This document shows positions 16,713-24,007 of a stretch of DNA of 64,000 nt, one piece after another; position 1 is the stretch's first letter, and every line of letters starts with the position of its first letter. The notes beneath the pieces were generated by a model. It did not search any database. It was not told the origin of the DNA and saw only the letters and a list, made by a program, of their open reading frames with translations. Source of the DNA: Micromonospora aurantiaca ATCC 27029 (GTDB lineage Bacteria; Actinomycetota; Actinomycetes; Mycobacteriales; Micromonosporaceae); contig NC_014391.1 in the NCBI RefSeq assembly GCF_000145235.1, positions 2,046,001 through 2,110,000 on the forward strand, read 5' to 3'. Position numbers and translations under genes: made by a program.

Positions 16713-17963
16713 ATGACGATTCTCCGTGCCCGCCCCGCCCCGCTCGTGGCGGCCGTCGCCGCGCTGGCCGCCGTCACCGCGGCCGGTACGGCCCTGCTCA
16801 CCGGCCCGGCCGCAGCCGCACAGGGCTGCCGGGTCGACTACACACCCAACCAGTGGCCCGGCGGGTTCACCGCGAACATCAAGGTGTCACCGGGTGACAC
16901 CGCCGTCTCCAGTTGGACGGTCACCTGGACGTACGCCGGGGACGAGCGCGTCACGAACGGCTGGAACGCCACTGTGAGCCAGTCCGGGTCGACGGTGACC
17001 GCCCGCAACATGTCGTACAACGGCAGCATCCCGGCCGGCGGCTCGACCGAGTTCGGCGTGCAGGGCACGTACGGCACCGCCGGCGGCGCGCCGACCGGGT
17101 TCAGCCTGAACGGCGTACCGTGCAACGGCGCCGGCCCGACCACGCCGCCGCCTACCACGGCGGTGCCGACCACCGCCCCGCCCACGACTGCTCCACCGAC
17201 CACCCCGCCTCCCACGACGCCACCTCCCACGACGCCACCTCCCACGACGGCACCTCCCACGACGCCGCCGCCGAGCGGGTGTGCGGGGGCGGTGCTGTGC
17301 GACGGCTTCGAGAACCAGACCGGCTCGACGCCGTCGGGTGACTGGAGCGTGGTGAGCCCGGACTGTTCCGGCGCCGGCACGGCCACCATCGACACGACCA
17401 CCACGCACAGCGGCAGCCGCGCGATACGCATCAACGGTGCCGCCGGGTACTGCAACCACGTGTTCGTCCGGACCACGAAGAACCTCAGCGGCCTGGGCAG
17501 CGTCAGGTACGCCCGGATCTGGGTCCGGCACACCACCGCCCAGCCCACCGACCACACCACGATGATCACCATGACGGACGCCGCCGACGGCAACCGCGAC
17601 CTGCGGCTGGGCGGCCAGAACGGCGCGCTCCAGTGGAACCGTGCCTCCGACGACGCCACGCTGCCCGAGCAGAGCCCGGCCGGGGTGGCGCAGAGCGTGC
17701 CGCTGCCCACCAACCGCTGGGCCTGCCTGGAGTTCATGGTGGACGGCTCCGCCGGCCAGTTGCGTACGTGGCTGGACGGTGTCGCCGTGACCGGGCTGAC
17801 CGCCGACGGTGTGCCGACGCACGACATCGACGGCCAGTGGTACAACCGCGCCTGGCGACCGCAGCTCACCGACCTGAAGCTGGGCTGGGAGAGCTACGGC
17901 GGCGGCGCCGACACCCTCTGGTACGACGACGTGGCGATGGGCTCCACCCGGATCGGCTGCTGA
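16713..17963 (+). CDS. Secreted CBM2 protein with Cip1-like C-terminal domain
   Basis: 416 aa from ATG 16713 with GAAGGAC upstream. Signal peptide (PAPLVAAVAALAAVTAAGTALLTG, cut near AAAAQG). The N-terminal CBM2 runs from CRVDYTPNQWPGGF to GVPCNG. A long Thr/Pro linker encoded by tandem repeats follows. The C-terminal domain of about 220 aa begins CDGFENQTGSTPSGDWSV and includes HSGSRAIRINGAAGYCNHVFVRT and DTLWYDDVAMGSTRIGC. This jelly-roll-like domain resembles the cellulose-induced Cip1 core of fungi and actinomycetes, a lyase-like fold whose substrate is unsettled. It probably acts on cellulose-associated plant polymer. Confidence 0.75.
   Translation: MTILRARPAPLVAAVAALAAVTAAGTALLTGPAAAAQGCRVDYTPNQWPGGFTANIKVSPGDTAVSSWTVTWTYAGDERVTNGWNATVSQSGSTVTARNMSYNGSIPAGGSTEFGVQGTYGTAGGAPTGFSLNGVPCNGAGPTTPPPTTAVPTTAPPTTAPPTTPPPTTPPPTTPPPTTAPPTTPPPSGCAGAVLCDGFENQTGSTPSGDWSVVSPDCSGAGTATIDTTTTHSGSRAIRINGAAGYCNHVFVRTTKNLSGLGSVRYARIWVRHTTAQPTDHTTMITMTDAADGNRDLRLGGQNGALQWNRASDDATLPEQSPAGVAQSVPLPTNRWACLEFMVDGSAGQLRTWLDGVAVTGLTADGVPTHDIDGQWYNRAWRPQLTDLKLGWESYGGGADTLWYDDVAMGSTRIGC
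17208..17267 (+). repeat. Tandem 15-bp repeats encoding a Thr-Pro linker
   Basis: Four copies of CCTCCCACGACGCCA (one or two substitutions in the last two) encode PPTTP units joining CBM2 to the Cip1-like domain. Repeat number is likely to vary between strains by slippage. Confidence 0.85.
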
Positions 17964-17973
17964 CCCACCGCGA

Positions 17974-18024
17974 GTGGAACGTCATGGGTGTCGAACGGGA
18001 GCGCGGACACCCATGGCGTTCCAC
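17974..18024. terminator. Long bidirectional terminator hairpin
   Basis: The 19-base arm at 17974-17992 (GTGGAACGTCATGGGTGTC) and its complement at 18006-18024 pair with one G-T wobble around a 13-base loop. It lies between the convergent CBM2 gene and XRE/MmyB regulator gene. Confidence 0.8.
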
Positions 18025-18037
18025 CGAGAGCGGCTGG

Positions 18038-18889
18038 CTAGTGCTCGACAGTCATCCGCTGGGTGCCGATCACGGAGAGCAGCCGCAGCGCCTCCTCCGA
18101 CGGTGAGCCGGGCGTGGCGGTGTAGATGACCACCTGCTGGTCGCGGTCGGTGATGTCGAGGACGTCGCAGTTGACAGTCACCGGTCCGACCAGCGGGTGC
18201 CGGAACGTCTTGCACAGCGTCCGCGCGCCGCCCACCTCGTGGGAGGCCCACAGGCGGGCGAACTCCTCGCTCCCGGCGAGCAGCTCCGCGATCAGCGCGG
18301 CCATCTCCGGGTCGTCCGGATAGCGGGCCGCCGCGGCACGCAACCGCCCGACCGAGTGGCGGGCGAACTCGCCCACGTCCGACACGTCGTACAGCCCCGC
18401 GCCGTGCAGGTGCGGGCCGAGGAACGCCCGGCGGACCAGGTTGCGGTCCCGCCGGGGCACTGCCGAGAAGTCCTCCATGAGCGCCGCCGCGAGGTCGTTC
18501 CAGGCGATCACCTCGAACGCCGCCGAGGTCACGAACGCCGCCGCCTGCGGCAGCCGGTGCAGCAGGTCCAGCACGCTCTGCCGTACCTCCCGGGGTGGCC
18601 CGGACGGCGGCGCGGGCGGCGCCCCGGCCAGGTGGTGGAGGTGGTCGCGTTCGGCGTCGGACAGCCGCAGCGCGCGGGCCAGCCCGGCCAGCACCTCCCG
18701 CGACGGACGCGGACCCCGGCCCTGCTCCAGCCTGGTGTAGTACTCGGTGGAGATGAACGCCAGCCGCGCCGCTTCCTCGCGGCGCAGTCCCGGGGTGCGG
18801 CGACGCCGCCCGGCGGGCAGGCCCACGTCGGCCGGGGTGATCCGCTCCCGCCTGCTGCGCAGGAACACTGCCAGCTCACGTCGGTCCAC
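18038..18889 (-). CDS. XRE/MmyB-like helix-turn-helix regulator
   Basis: About 283 aa from the GTG at 18889. The N-terminal XRE-type DNA-binding domain (residues about 8-80) reads ELAVFLRSRRERITPADVGLPAGRRRRTPGLRREEAARLAFISTEYYTRLEQGRG, the hallmark of the actinomycete MmyB subfamily. It is followed by a PAS-like ligand-binding domain (VTSAAFEVIAWNDLAAALM, RNLVRRAFLGPHLHGAG, CKTFRHPLVGPVTVNCDVL, and a C-terminal YTATPGSPSEEALRLL). The domain binds small hydrophobic ligands such as fatty acids in a homologue. The gene is divergent from an SDR gene and shares an 11-3-11 palindrome with it, so it most likely regulates that reductase. Confidence 0.88.
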   Translation of the reverse strand: MDRRELAVFLRSRRERITPADVGLPAGRRRRTPGLRREEAARLAFISTEYYTRLEQGRGPRPSREVLAGLARALRLSDAERDHLHHLAGAPPAPPSGPPREVRQSVLDLLHRLPQAAAFVTSAAFEVIAWNDLAAALMEDFSAVPRRDRNLVRRAFLGPHLHGAGLYDVSDVGEFARHSVGRLRAAAARYPDDPEMAALIAELLAGSEEFARLWASHEVGGARTLCKTFRHPLVGPVTVNCDVLDITDRDQQVVIYTATPGSPSEEALRLLSVIGTQRMTVEH

Positions 18890-18921
18890 GACCCCCAGTG
18901 TGCCCTCGTGCGGCGGCGCGT

Positions 18922-18946
18922 ATCCAGGTACCGGCGGTACCTGGAT
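18922..18946. promoter_or_regulatory. Perfect 11-3-11 operator between regulator and SDR
   Basis: ATCCAGGTACC-GGC-GGTACCTGGAT is a perfect inverted repeat in the 88-base gap between the divergent MmyB-like regulator and the SDR gene. Symmetry, length and position fit binding of a homodimeric HTH regulator controlling both promoters. Confidence 0.7.
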
Positions 18947-18977
18947 GGGCTCCGCGACCGGACGCAGGCTTGCCGGC

Positions 18978-19775
18978 ATGGACACCACACGAACCGACAC
19001 GATCGTCCACCCGACCGCCGGCCTGCTGGCCGGCAAGGTCGCCTTCATCACCGGCGCCGGGCGCGGCATCGGCGCCGAGGCGGCCCGGCTGTTCGCCGCC
19101 GAGGGCGCCCGGGTGCTGCTCGCCGCGCGGACCGAGGAGCAGTTGAAGGCGGTCACCGAGCAGGTCCGGGCCGCTGGCGGCACCGCCGAGTACGTGCTCT
19201 GCGACCTGGCCGACGCGGCAAGCGTGCGCGCCGCCGTCGACCGCACGGTCGAGGTGTACGGCCGCCTCGACGTCGCCTTCAACAACGGCGCGACGATCGT
19301 GCCGCCCGGACCGATGGACCGGGTACGCGAAGAAGACTTCGACCACGTCTACACCGTCAACCTCAAAGGGCCGTGGCTCGCCATGGTCGCCGAGGTCGCC
19401 GCGATCCGGGCCACCGCCGGCACCGGCGCGATCGTGAACAACTCCAGCGTCGGCAGCCTGATGGGCAACCCCGCACTGCCCGCGTACGGGGCGATGAAGC
19501 GCGCGGTGAACAGCCTCACCGAGTCCGCGGCGATCACCTACGGGCCGGAGGGCATCCGCGTCAACGCGATCGCCCCGGGCAGCACGCTCACCGAGATGAT
19601 GCGCTCCTGGGACGCGGAGTCGCCCGGCATCATCGACCGGCTCGCGGCCGCCAGCCCGTTGCGCCGGGCCGCCGAACCGGACGAGATCGCCCAGGCCGCC
19701 GCCTGGCTGCTCAGCGACCGCGCCTCCTTCGTCACCGGTACGGTGCTGCGGGTCGACGGCGGCGCGCGGGCCTGA
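18978..19775 (+). CDS. Short-chain dehydrogenase/reductase (SDR)
   Basis: 265 aa. The classical SDR fold is shown by TGAGRGIG (residues 25-32, cofactor loop), CDLADA and FNNGA (NNAG-equivalent). The catalytic residues are Ser156/157 in NNSSVGS, Tyr170 and Lys174 in AYGAMKRAVN, and the C-terminal block is GIRVNAIAPGSTLTEMM with FVTGTVLRVDGGARA. It would use NAD(P)(H) to oxidise or reduce an unknown alcohol or ketone. An Arg after the glycine-rich strand (AARTEEQ) suggests NADP preference. Divergent from its probable regulator. Confidence 0.92.
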   Translation: MDTTRTDTIVHPTAGLLAGKVAFITGAGRGIGAEAARLFAAEGARVLLAARTEEQLKAVTEQVRAAGGTAEYVLCDLADAASVRAAVDRTVEVYGRLDVAFNNGATIVPPGPMDRVREEDFDHVYTVNLKGPWLAMVAEVAAIRATAGTGAIVNNSSVGSLMGNPALPAYGAMKRAVNSLTESAAITYGPEGIRVNAIAPGSTLTEMMRSWDAESPGIIDRLAAASPLRRAAEPDEIAQAAAWLLSDRASFVTGTVLRVDGGARA

Positions 19776-19781
19776 CCCGGC

Positions 19782-20480
19782 TCAGACGGCGGCGTCCTGG
19801 ACCGGACGGGGCTCGACCGCGCCGTCCGTCACGGGGGAAGGCCGGAAGCCCTTGACGACCAGGTAGACGCCGAGCGAGAACTCCCACACCGCGATGGGGA
19901 GCGCGGCGACCGCCGCCACCGCTGACAGCCGGTCCCAGGCGCCGAACAGGGTGCCGAGGTCGGAGGCGACGAGCAGTGGCGCGCCGACGAGCCCGAGCAC
20001 CGGCAGCACGCGCGGCACGAGGCGGGACTGGTAGAGCAGGGTGCCCAGCAGCAGCGCGTTCACGGCGGGCAGGTAGCCCTGGCTGAGCAGGAAGACCGAG
20101 TCGTAGAACGCGACGAGCGCGCGGCCGGTGACGAGCGCGTCCGGCCCGGCGTCGGACTGCCGCAGCGCGACGAGCGTCAGGATGCTCGCGACGCCGACGA
20201 GGATGCCTGCGGCTTCGAGTACCCGGGCGCCGACGAAGCCCAGCGCCCGGGCCGGACCGTGGCGCGTGAGCACCGGGTACAGCGCGACGGAGGTGCCGAT
20301 GCAGGCGAGCGCGACGATCATCTCCAGGACGCCGCCGAGGACGACCGGAGCCTGCGAGGTGGTGCCGAGGACGTAGTCCGACTCGCGGACCGGGGCGTAC
20401 AGGGCCACGGTGGGGATCGAGACGAAGGTGAGCAGATAGGCGCCGCCCGCGACCAGCGAGGTCTTCCGCAGTGAGTCCAT
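19782..20480 (-). CDS. DUF4386 family membrane protein
   Basis: 232 aa from the ATG at 20480 with GGAGG upstream. Six hydrophobic helices are visible, starting KTSLVAGGAYLLTFVSIPTVALY, then VVLGGVLEMIVALACIGTSVALYPVL, ARVLEAAGILVGVASILTLVAL and others. This is the DUF4386 pattern (GxxYLxTF..S start and YPVL after helix two). Function of the family is unknown. Convergent with the SDR gene; only 6 bases separate the stop codons. Confidence 0.8.
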   Translation of the reverse strand: MDSLRKTSLVAGGAYLLTFVSIPTVALYAPVRESDYVLGTTSQAPVVLGGVLEMIVALACIGTSVALYPVLTRHGPARALGFVGARVLEAAGILVGVASILTLVALRQSDAGPDALVTGRALVAFYDSVFLLSQGYLPAVNALLLGTLLYQSRLVPRVLPVLGLVGAPLLVASDLGTLFGAWDRLSAVAAVAALPIAVWEFSLGVYLVVKGFRPSPVTDGAVEPRPVQDAAV

Positions 20481-20585
20481 CGGGGCCTCCCTCCGTCGCC
20501 GCCAGGCCGATGGTGGTGATGCCCTCACTCTGCTGTGGACCCGCGCGGCGGCACATCGGCCGCTCGGGCAGTCACCTCGCGCGAT

Positions 20586-20626
20586 GCGCACGGGCCACCG
20601 GTGCGGCACACCGGTGGCCCGTGCGC
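20586..20626 (-). terminator. Strong terminator after the SPFH/zinc-ribbon operon
   Basis: Perfect 18-base arms (20586-20603 and 20609-20626, GCGCACGGGCCACCGGTG and complement) with a 5-base loop lie directly after the stop of the zinc-ribbon gene on the minus strand. Confidence 0.8.
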
Positions 20627-20627
20627 G

Positions 20628-21716
20628 TCAGCGGCTCATCGCGTACGCCACCACGAGCGCGACGAGCGCCAGCGCGGCCAGCACCGCCGCCACGATCTTC
20701 GCCGTGCTGTACGGACGCTCGCCGATGACCTCACCGGTCCGCGCGTTCACCAGAACCTGGTACGACCGGCCCGCGTGCAGGTACGCGGCGATCCACACCG
20801 GCAGCAGGACCAGCTTGTACGACACGTCGGAGTACGTGGTGTCCACGGCGGACACCCGCTGCTCGTCACCGCCGATGTCCGACCGGCAGTCGCCCTCGAT
20901 GACCGGCGCCATCCGCGCCTTCGCCTCGGTCAGGCCCGCCTCGGGCTCGGTGTCGTACCGCAGCGCCTGGTATCCGGCCAGGTAGTCGCCGTGGTACGCG
21001 GCCGCCTCGGTCAGCGGCCACGGCGCCAGCTTGTCCAACTGCTCGGTGGGCAGGTGGGTGGTGGCCGGCACCAGCACGTCGTCGAAGTCCCGGCGTACGG
21101 TGCCGGCGGCCGGATGCCACCGGGTGTGCCGCACCTGCCGGGTCCTCGTCTCCTGCCTGCCGTCGACTGTCACCGTGTACGTCTCGGTGACGTAGTAGTG
21201 CTCGCCCCGCTGACCCTGGTAGTCCGACACGGTCCGCGCGTCGAACGTCCAGTGCGGCAGGTACGTACCCTTGAGCGTCTCCGCCTCGCTGATCTTCTTC
21301 AGGCTCCCGGGCGCGAACCAGCGGCTGCGGCACCACTGGCCCAGGGCCGTCCGCACACCGTTGCGGTCGACGGCGAACGGCAGCACCGCCTCCGGCGCGA
21401 TCAGCTCACCCGCCCCGGCGTCGGCCACCAGGGGAGCCGCGCAGAACTGGCAGCGCTGCGCCAGCGCGTCGCTCTCCGTCCGGGCGCCGCAGCCCGGGCA
21501 GACGAACGTGTGCGCCCCGACGCTCGCCACCGGCTTGCGGGGCAGCGACGCCAGTTCCGCGTACGCGTGCTCACGCACCTCCCGGCCGGCGCCGGCGATC
21601 TCCTGCCGGTGCCCGCAGTACGGGCAGCTCAGCGCGGTCGTGCCGGGCGCGAACTCGACCCGGGCGCCGCACCCCCCGCACTGGTAGGAGGGCGGCGAGA
21701 CAGCCGTGTCGCTCAT
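20628..21716 (-). CDS. Zinc-ribbon membrane protein partnered with SPFH protein
   Basis: 362 aa. Two zinc ribbons open the protein: YQCGGCGARVEF with LSCPYCGHRQ, then FVCPGCGARTESDALAQRCQFCAAPL. A conserved middle region follows (LPHWTFDARTVSDYQGQRGEHYYVTETYTV). The C terminus has two hydrophobic segments (SYKLVLLPVWIAAYL and a last helix KIVAAVLAALALVALVVAYAM) around YQVLVNARTGEVIGERPYS. This family usually sits beside SPFH/GYF proteins. Its ATG overlaps the SPFH stop (ATGA), so the products are probably made together, perhaps as a membrane-associated complex. Function unproven. Confidence 0.8.
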   Translation of the reverse strand: MSDTAVSPPSYQCGGCGARVEFAPGTTALSCPYCGHRQEIAGAGREVREHAYAELASLPRKPVASVGAHTFVCPGCGARTESDALAQRCQFCAAPLVADAGAGELIAPEAVLPFAVDRNGVRTALGQWCRSRWFAPGSLKKISEAETLKGTYLPHWTFDARTVSDYQGQRGEHYYVTETYTVTVDGRQETRTRQVRHTRWHPAAGTVRRDFDDVLVPATTHLPTEQLDKLAPWPLTEAAAYHGDYLAGYQALRYDTEPEAGLTEAKARMAPVIEGDCRSDIGGDEQRVSAVDTTYSDVSYKLVLLPVWIAAYLHAGRSYQVLVNARTGEVIGERPYSTAKIVAAVLAALALVALVVAYAMSR

Positions 21717-22843
21717 TGCGGCGGCAGCGGCGGCGGGACGCTGGCGAGCACCGACGCCAGCTCGGGCACCTGCCCGGCGGGCTGCCACTGCGCCATCCCG
21801 GTACGCCAGACGAGCGTGTCCGCCCCGAGCGCGCCCGCGTTCGCCTGCTCGGCCAGCGCGCCGAGGTCGTACGGGCCCTGCCGCTGGCCGCCGACGCCGA
21901 CGTACCACTGGGCCTGGTCCGGCAGCGGCGGCGGCTCGGTGGCGGCCGGCTGCGTGGCGGCGGGCTGCGGCGGCTGCGTGGCCGCGCCTCCGCCCATCGA
22001 GCGGGCCATCTGCTGGCCCATCGCCATGCCCAGCCCCAGGCCGATGCCCGCGCCCGCCTCGCCACCCGGGTTGTTCGCCGCGGCCTCCATCGCGTTCGCG
22101 GCCTGGAAACGGGTGTACCGGTCCAGGTCGCCGACCGCGCCCATGCTGGTCCGCTTGTCCAGCGCCTGCTCGACCTCCGGCGGCACCGACACGTTCTCGA
22201 TGACGAACTTGGGGATCGCGATTCCGACCTCGGCCAGTTCCTCGGTCAGCACGGCGGCCAGCCGCCGGCCGATCGCGTCCTGGTGCGCGGCGAGGTCCAG
22301 CAGCGGCACGCCGGCCGTGGCGAGCGCGCCGCCCAGGCGTCCCACCATGAGCTGCCGCAGGTATTCCTGCACCTCCTCGGTGCGGAACTGCGGATCGGTG
22401 CCGACCAGTTCCCGCAGCAGCCGCGACGCGTCCACCACGCGGGCCGCGAAGGCGCCGAACGCCCGTACCCGGACGACGCCGAACTCGGCGTCGCGCAGGA
22501 TGACCGGGTTCTGGGTGCCCCACTTCATGTCGGTGAACTGCCGGGTGTTGACGAAGTACACCTCGGCCTTGAACGGCGAGTTGAAGCCGTACTTCCAGCC
22601 CTTCAGCGTGGACAGGATCGGCAGGTTGCGGGTCTCCAGCGTGTACGTCCCGGGTTCGAAGACGTCGGCGATCTTCCCCTCGTTGACGAACACCGCCGTC
22701 TGGGACTCCCGGACGACCAGTTTGGCGCCCATCTTGATCTCGTTCTGATACCGGGGGAATCGCCAGACCATCGTGTCGCGGCTGTCGTCCAGCCACTCGA
22801 TGATGTCGATGAGTTCGCCCCGGAGCTTGTCCATCAGCCCCAT
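21713..22843 (-). CDS. SPFH/Band-7 protein with C-terminal GYF-like domain
   Basis: 376 aa from the ATG at 22843 with GAGGAAAGGG upstream. The SPFH core (residues about 20-240) shows MVWRFPRYQNEIKMGAKLVVRESQTAVFVNEGKIADVFEPGTYTL, KAEVYFVNTRQFTDMKWGTQNPV and VGIAIPKFVIENVSVPPEVEQALDKR. A Gly/Met-rich linker (GIGLGLGMAMGQQMA) follows. The C terminus QWYVGVGGQRQGPYDLGALAEQANAGALGADTLVWRTGMAQWQPA is a GYF_2-type module. YdjI-like SPFH proteins of this type form membrane-curvature scaffolds, and some are linked to membrane-stress resistance. First gene of a two-gene operon. Confidence 0.87.
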   Translation of the reverse strand: MGLMDKLRGELIDIIEWLDDSRDTMVWRFPRYQNEIKMGAKLVVRESQTAVFVNEGKIADVFEPGTYTLETRNLPILSTLKGWKYGFNSPFKAEVYFVNTRQFTDMKWGTQNPVILRDAEFGVVRVRAFGAFAARVVDASRLLRELVGTDPQFRTEEVQEYLRQLMVGRLGGALATAGVPLLDLAAHQDAIGRRLAAVLTEELAEVGIAIPKFVIENVSVPPEVEQALDKRTSMGAVGDLDRYTRFQAANAMEAAANNPGGEAGAGIGLGLGMAMGQQMARSMGGGAATQPPQPAATQPAATEPPPLPDQAQWYVGVGGQRQGPYDLGALAEQANAGALGADTLVWRTGMAQWQPAGQVPELASVLASVPPPLPPQ

Positions 22844-22957
22844 CGCAACCCTTTCCTCGGCGCCGGTCTCCGGCGTCGCGGGCGACCATAGCAACCGCCC
22901 GCCACCTGCGAAAAGAGAACGATTCTGCGCCTATCGGCGCCCACCGATCGGGGTCGC

Positions 22958-23992
22958 TCAGCCGGTTTCGCCGGCCATCGATTCGCCGGTGGCCGTACGC
23001 TGCTCCGGAATCCGGGACGCCCGGCCGGGGGTGTCGACGACGCGTTCGGTCTCCTGCACCAGATAGTGCGGACGGCGCTTCGTCTCGTAGTAGATCCGGC
23101 CGATGTACTCGCCGATCACCCCGAGAATCATCATCTGGATGCCGCCGAGCCCGATCACGCTGACGATGATGGTGGTGTAGCCGGGCACGTCGATGCCCTT
23201 CTCCACGGCGTCGGCGACCACCCAGGCCATGTAGCCCACCGCGATGAGCGTGAGGAAAAGTCCGCCGTAGATGGCCAGGCGCAGCGGCCGGTTGTTGAAC
23301 GACAGCAGGCCGTCGAACGCGTAGTTGAACAGCTTGCCGAACGTCCAGCGGCTCTGCCCGGCCTGCCGGGTCTCGTTGCGGTGCGCCACCACCGCGGTGC
23401 GGAAGCCGATCCAGGAGAACAGGCCCTTGGAGAAGCGGTTGTACTCCGGCATCGCCAGGATCGCGTTCACCGCGAGCCGGGACAGCAGCCGGAAGTCACC
23501 GGCGCCGTCGAGCAGGCGGACGTCTATCCACCAGTTGACCAGGCGGTAGAAGGAGCGCGAGGCGACCATCCGGATGAACCGGTCACCGCGGCGGTCCCGG
23601 CGGGCGATCACCTGGTCGAACCCCTGGCGGTAGAGCATCACCATCTCGGGCAGCAGCCGCGGCGGGTGTTGCAGGTCGGCGTCCATGATGACGACCGCGT
23701 CACCGGTGGCCCGGCGCAGGCCGGCGAGCATGGCCGCCTCCTTGCCGAAGTTGCGGCTCAGCGACGTGTAGCAGACGGCCGGGTCGGCCGCGGCGAGCCG
23801 GCGCAGCGCCGCCAGCGTGCCGTCCTCGCTGCCGTCGTCGACGTACACCACCTCGACGTCCACGTCGGTCAGCTCGGCGAGCGCGGCGCTGAGCATCTCG
23901 TGCAGCCGCTCCACCGACGCTTCCTCGTTGAAGCAGGGCACCACCACCGACAACCGCACGGTGCTCACCCCGCCCGGCCCGGACACACGCAT
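22958..23992 (-). CDS. GtrB/DPM-like membrane-anchored family 2 glycosyltransferase
   Basis: 344 aa. The GT-A catalytic domain begins LSVVVPCFNEEASVERL, has VEVVYVDDGSEDGTL, and IMDADLQHPP as the DxD-type metal site, then RRGDRFIRMVASRSFYRLVNWW. Two C-terminal helices (LAIYGGLFLTLIAVGYMAWVV and YTTIIVSVIGLGGIQMMILGVIGEYIGRIYYE) give the GtrB topology. Such enzymes transfer a sugar from a nucleotide donor to polyprenyl phosphate at the inner membrane face. The adjacent polytopic gene may use the lipid-linked sugar. Confidence 0.88.
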   Translation of the reverse strand: MRVSGPGGVSTVRLSVVVPCFNEEASVERLHEMLSAALAELTDVDVEVVYVDDGSEDGTLAALRRLAAADPAVCYTSLSRNFGKEAAMLAGLRRATGDAVVIMDADLQHPPRLLPEMVMLYRQGFDQVIARRDRRGDRFIRMVASRSFYRLVNWWIDVRLLDGAGDFRLLSRLAVNAILAMPEYNRFSKGLFSWIGFRTAVVAHRNETRQAGQSRWTFGKLFNYAFDGLLSFNNRPLRLAIYGGLFLTLIAVGYMAWVVADAVEKGIDVPGYTTIIVSVIGLGGIQMMILGVIGEYIGRIYYETKRRPHYLVQETERVVDTPGRASRIPEQRTATGESMAGETG

Positions 23993-24007
23993 CCGGCGCC
24001 CACGCCG

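Noticed and set aside
17208..17267. Tandem repeats as a CRISPR array
   Set aside because: The repeats are in-frame 15-base units coding for a Thr-Pro linker with no spacers.
20535..22748. A 737-residue plus-strand open frame
   Set aside because: It is antisense to the SPFH and zinc-ribbon genes, whose motifs are clear, and its translation is compositionally biased.
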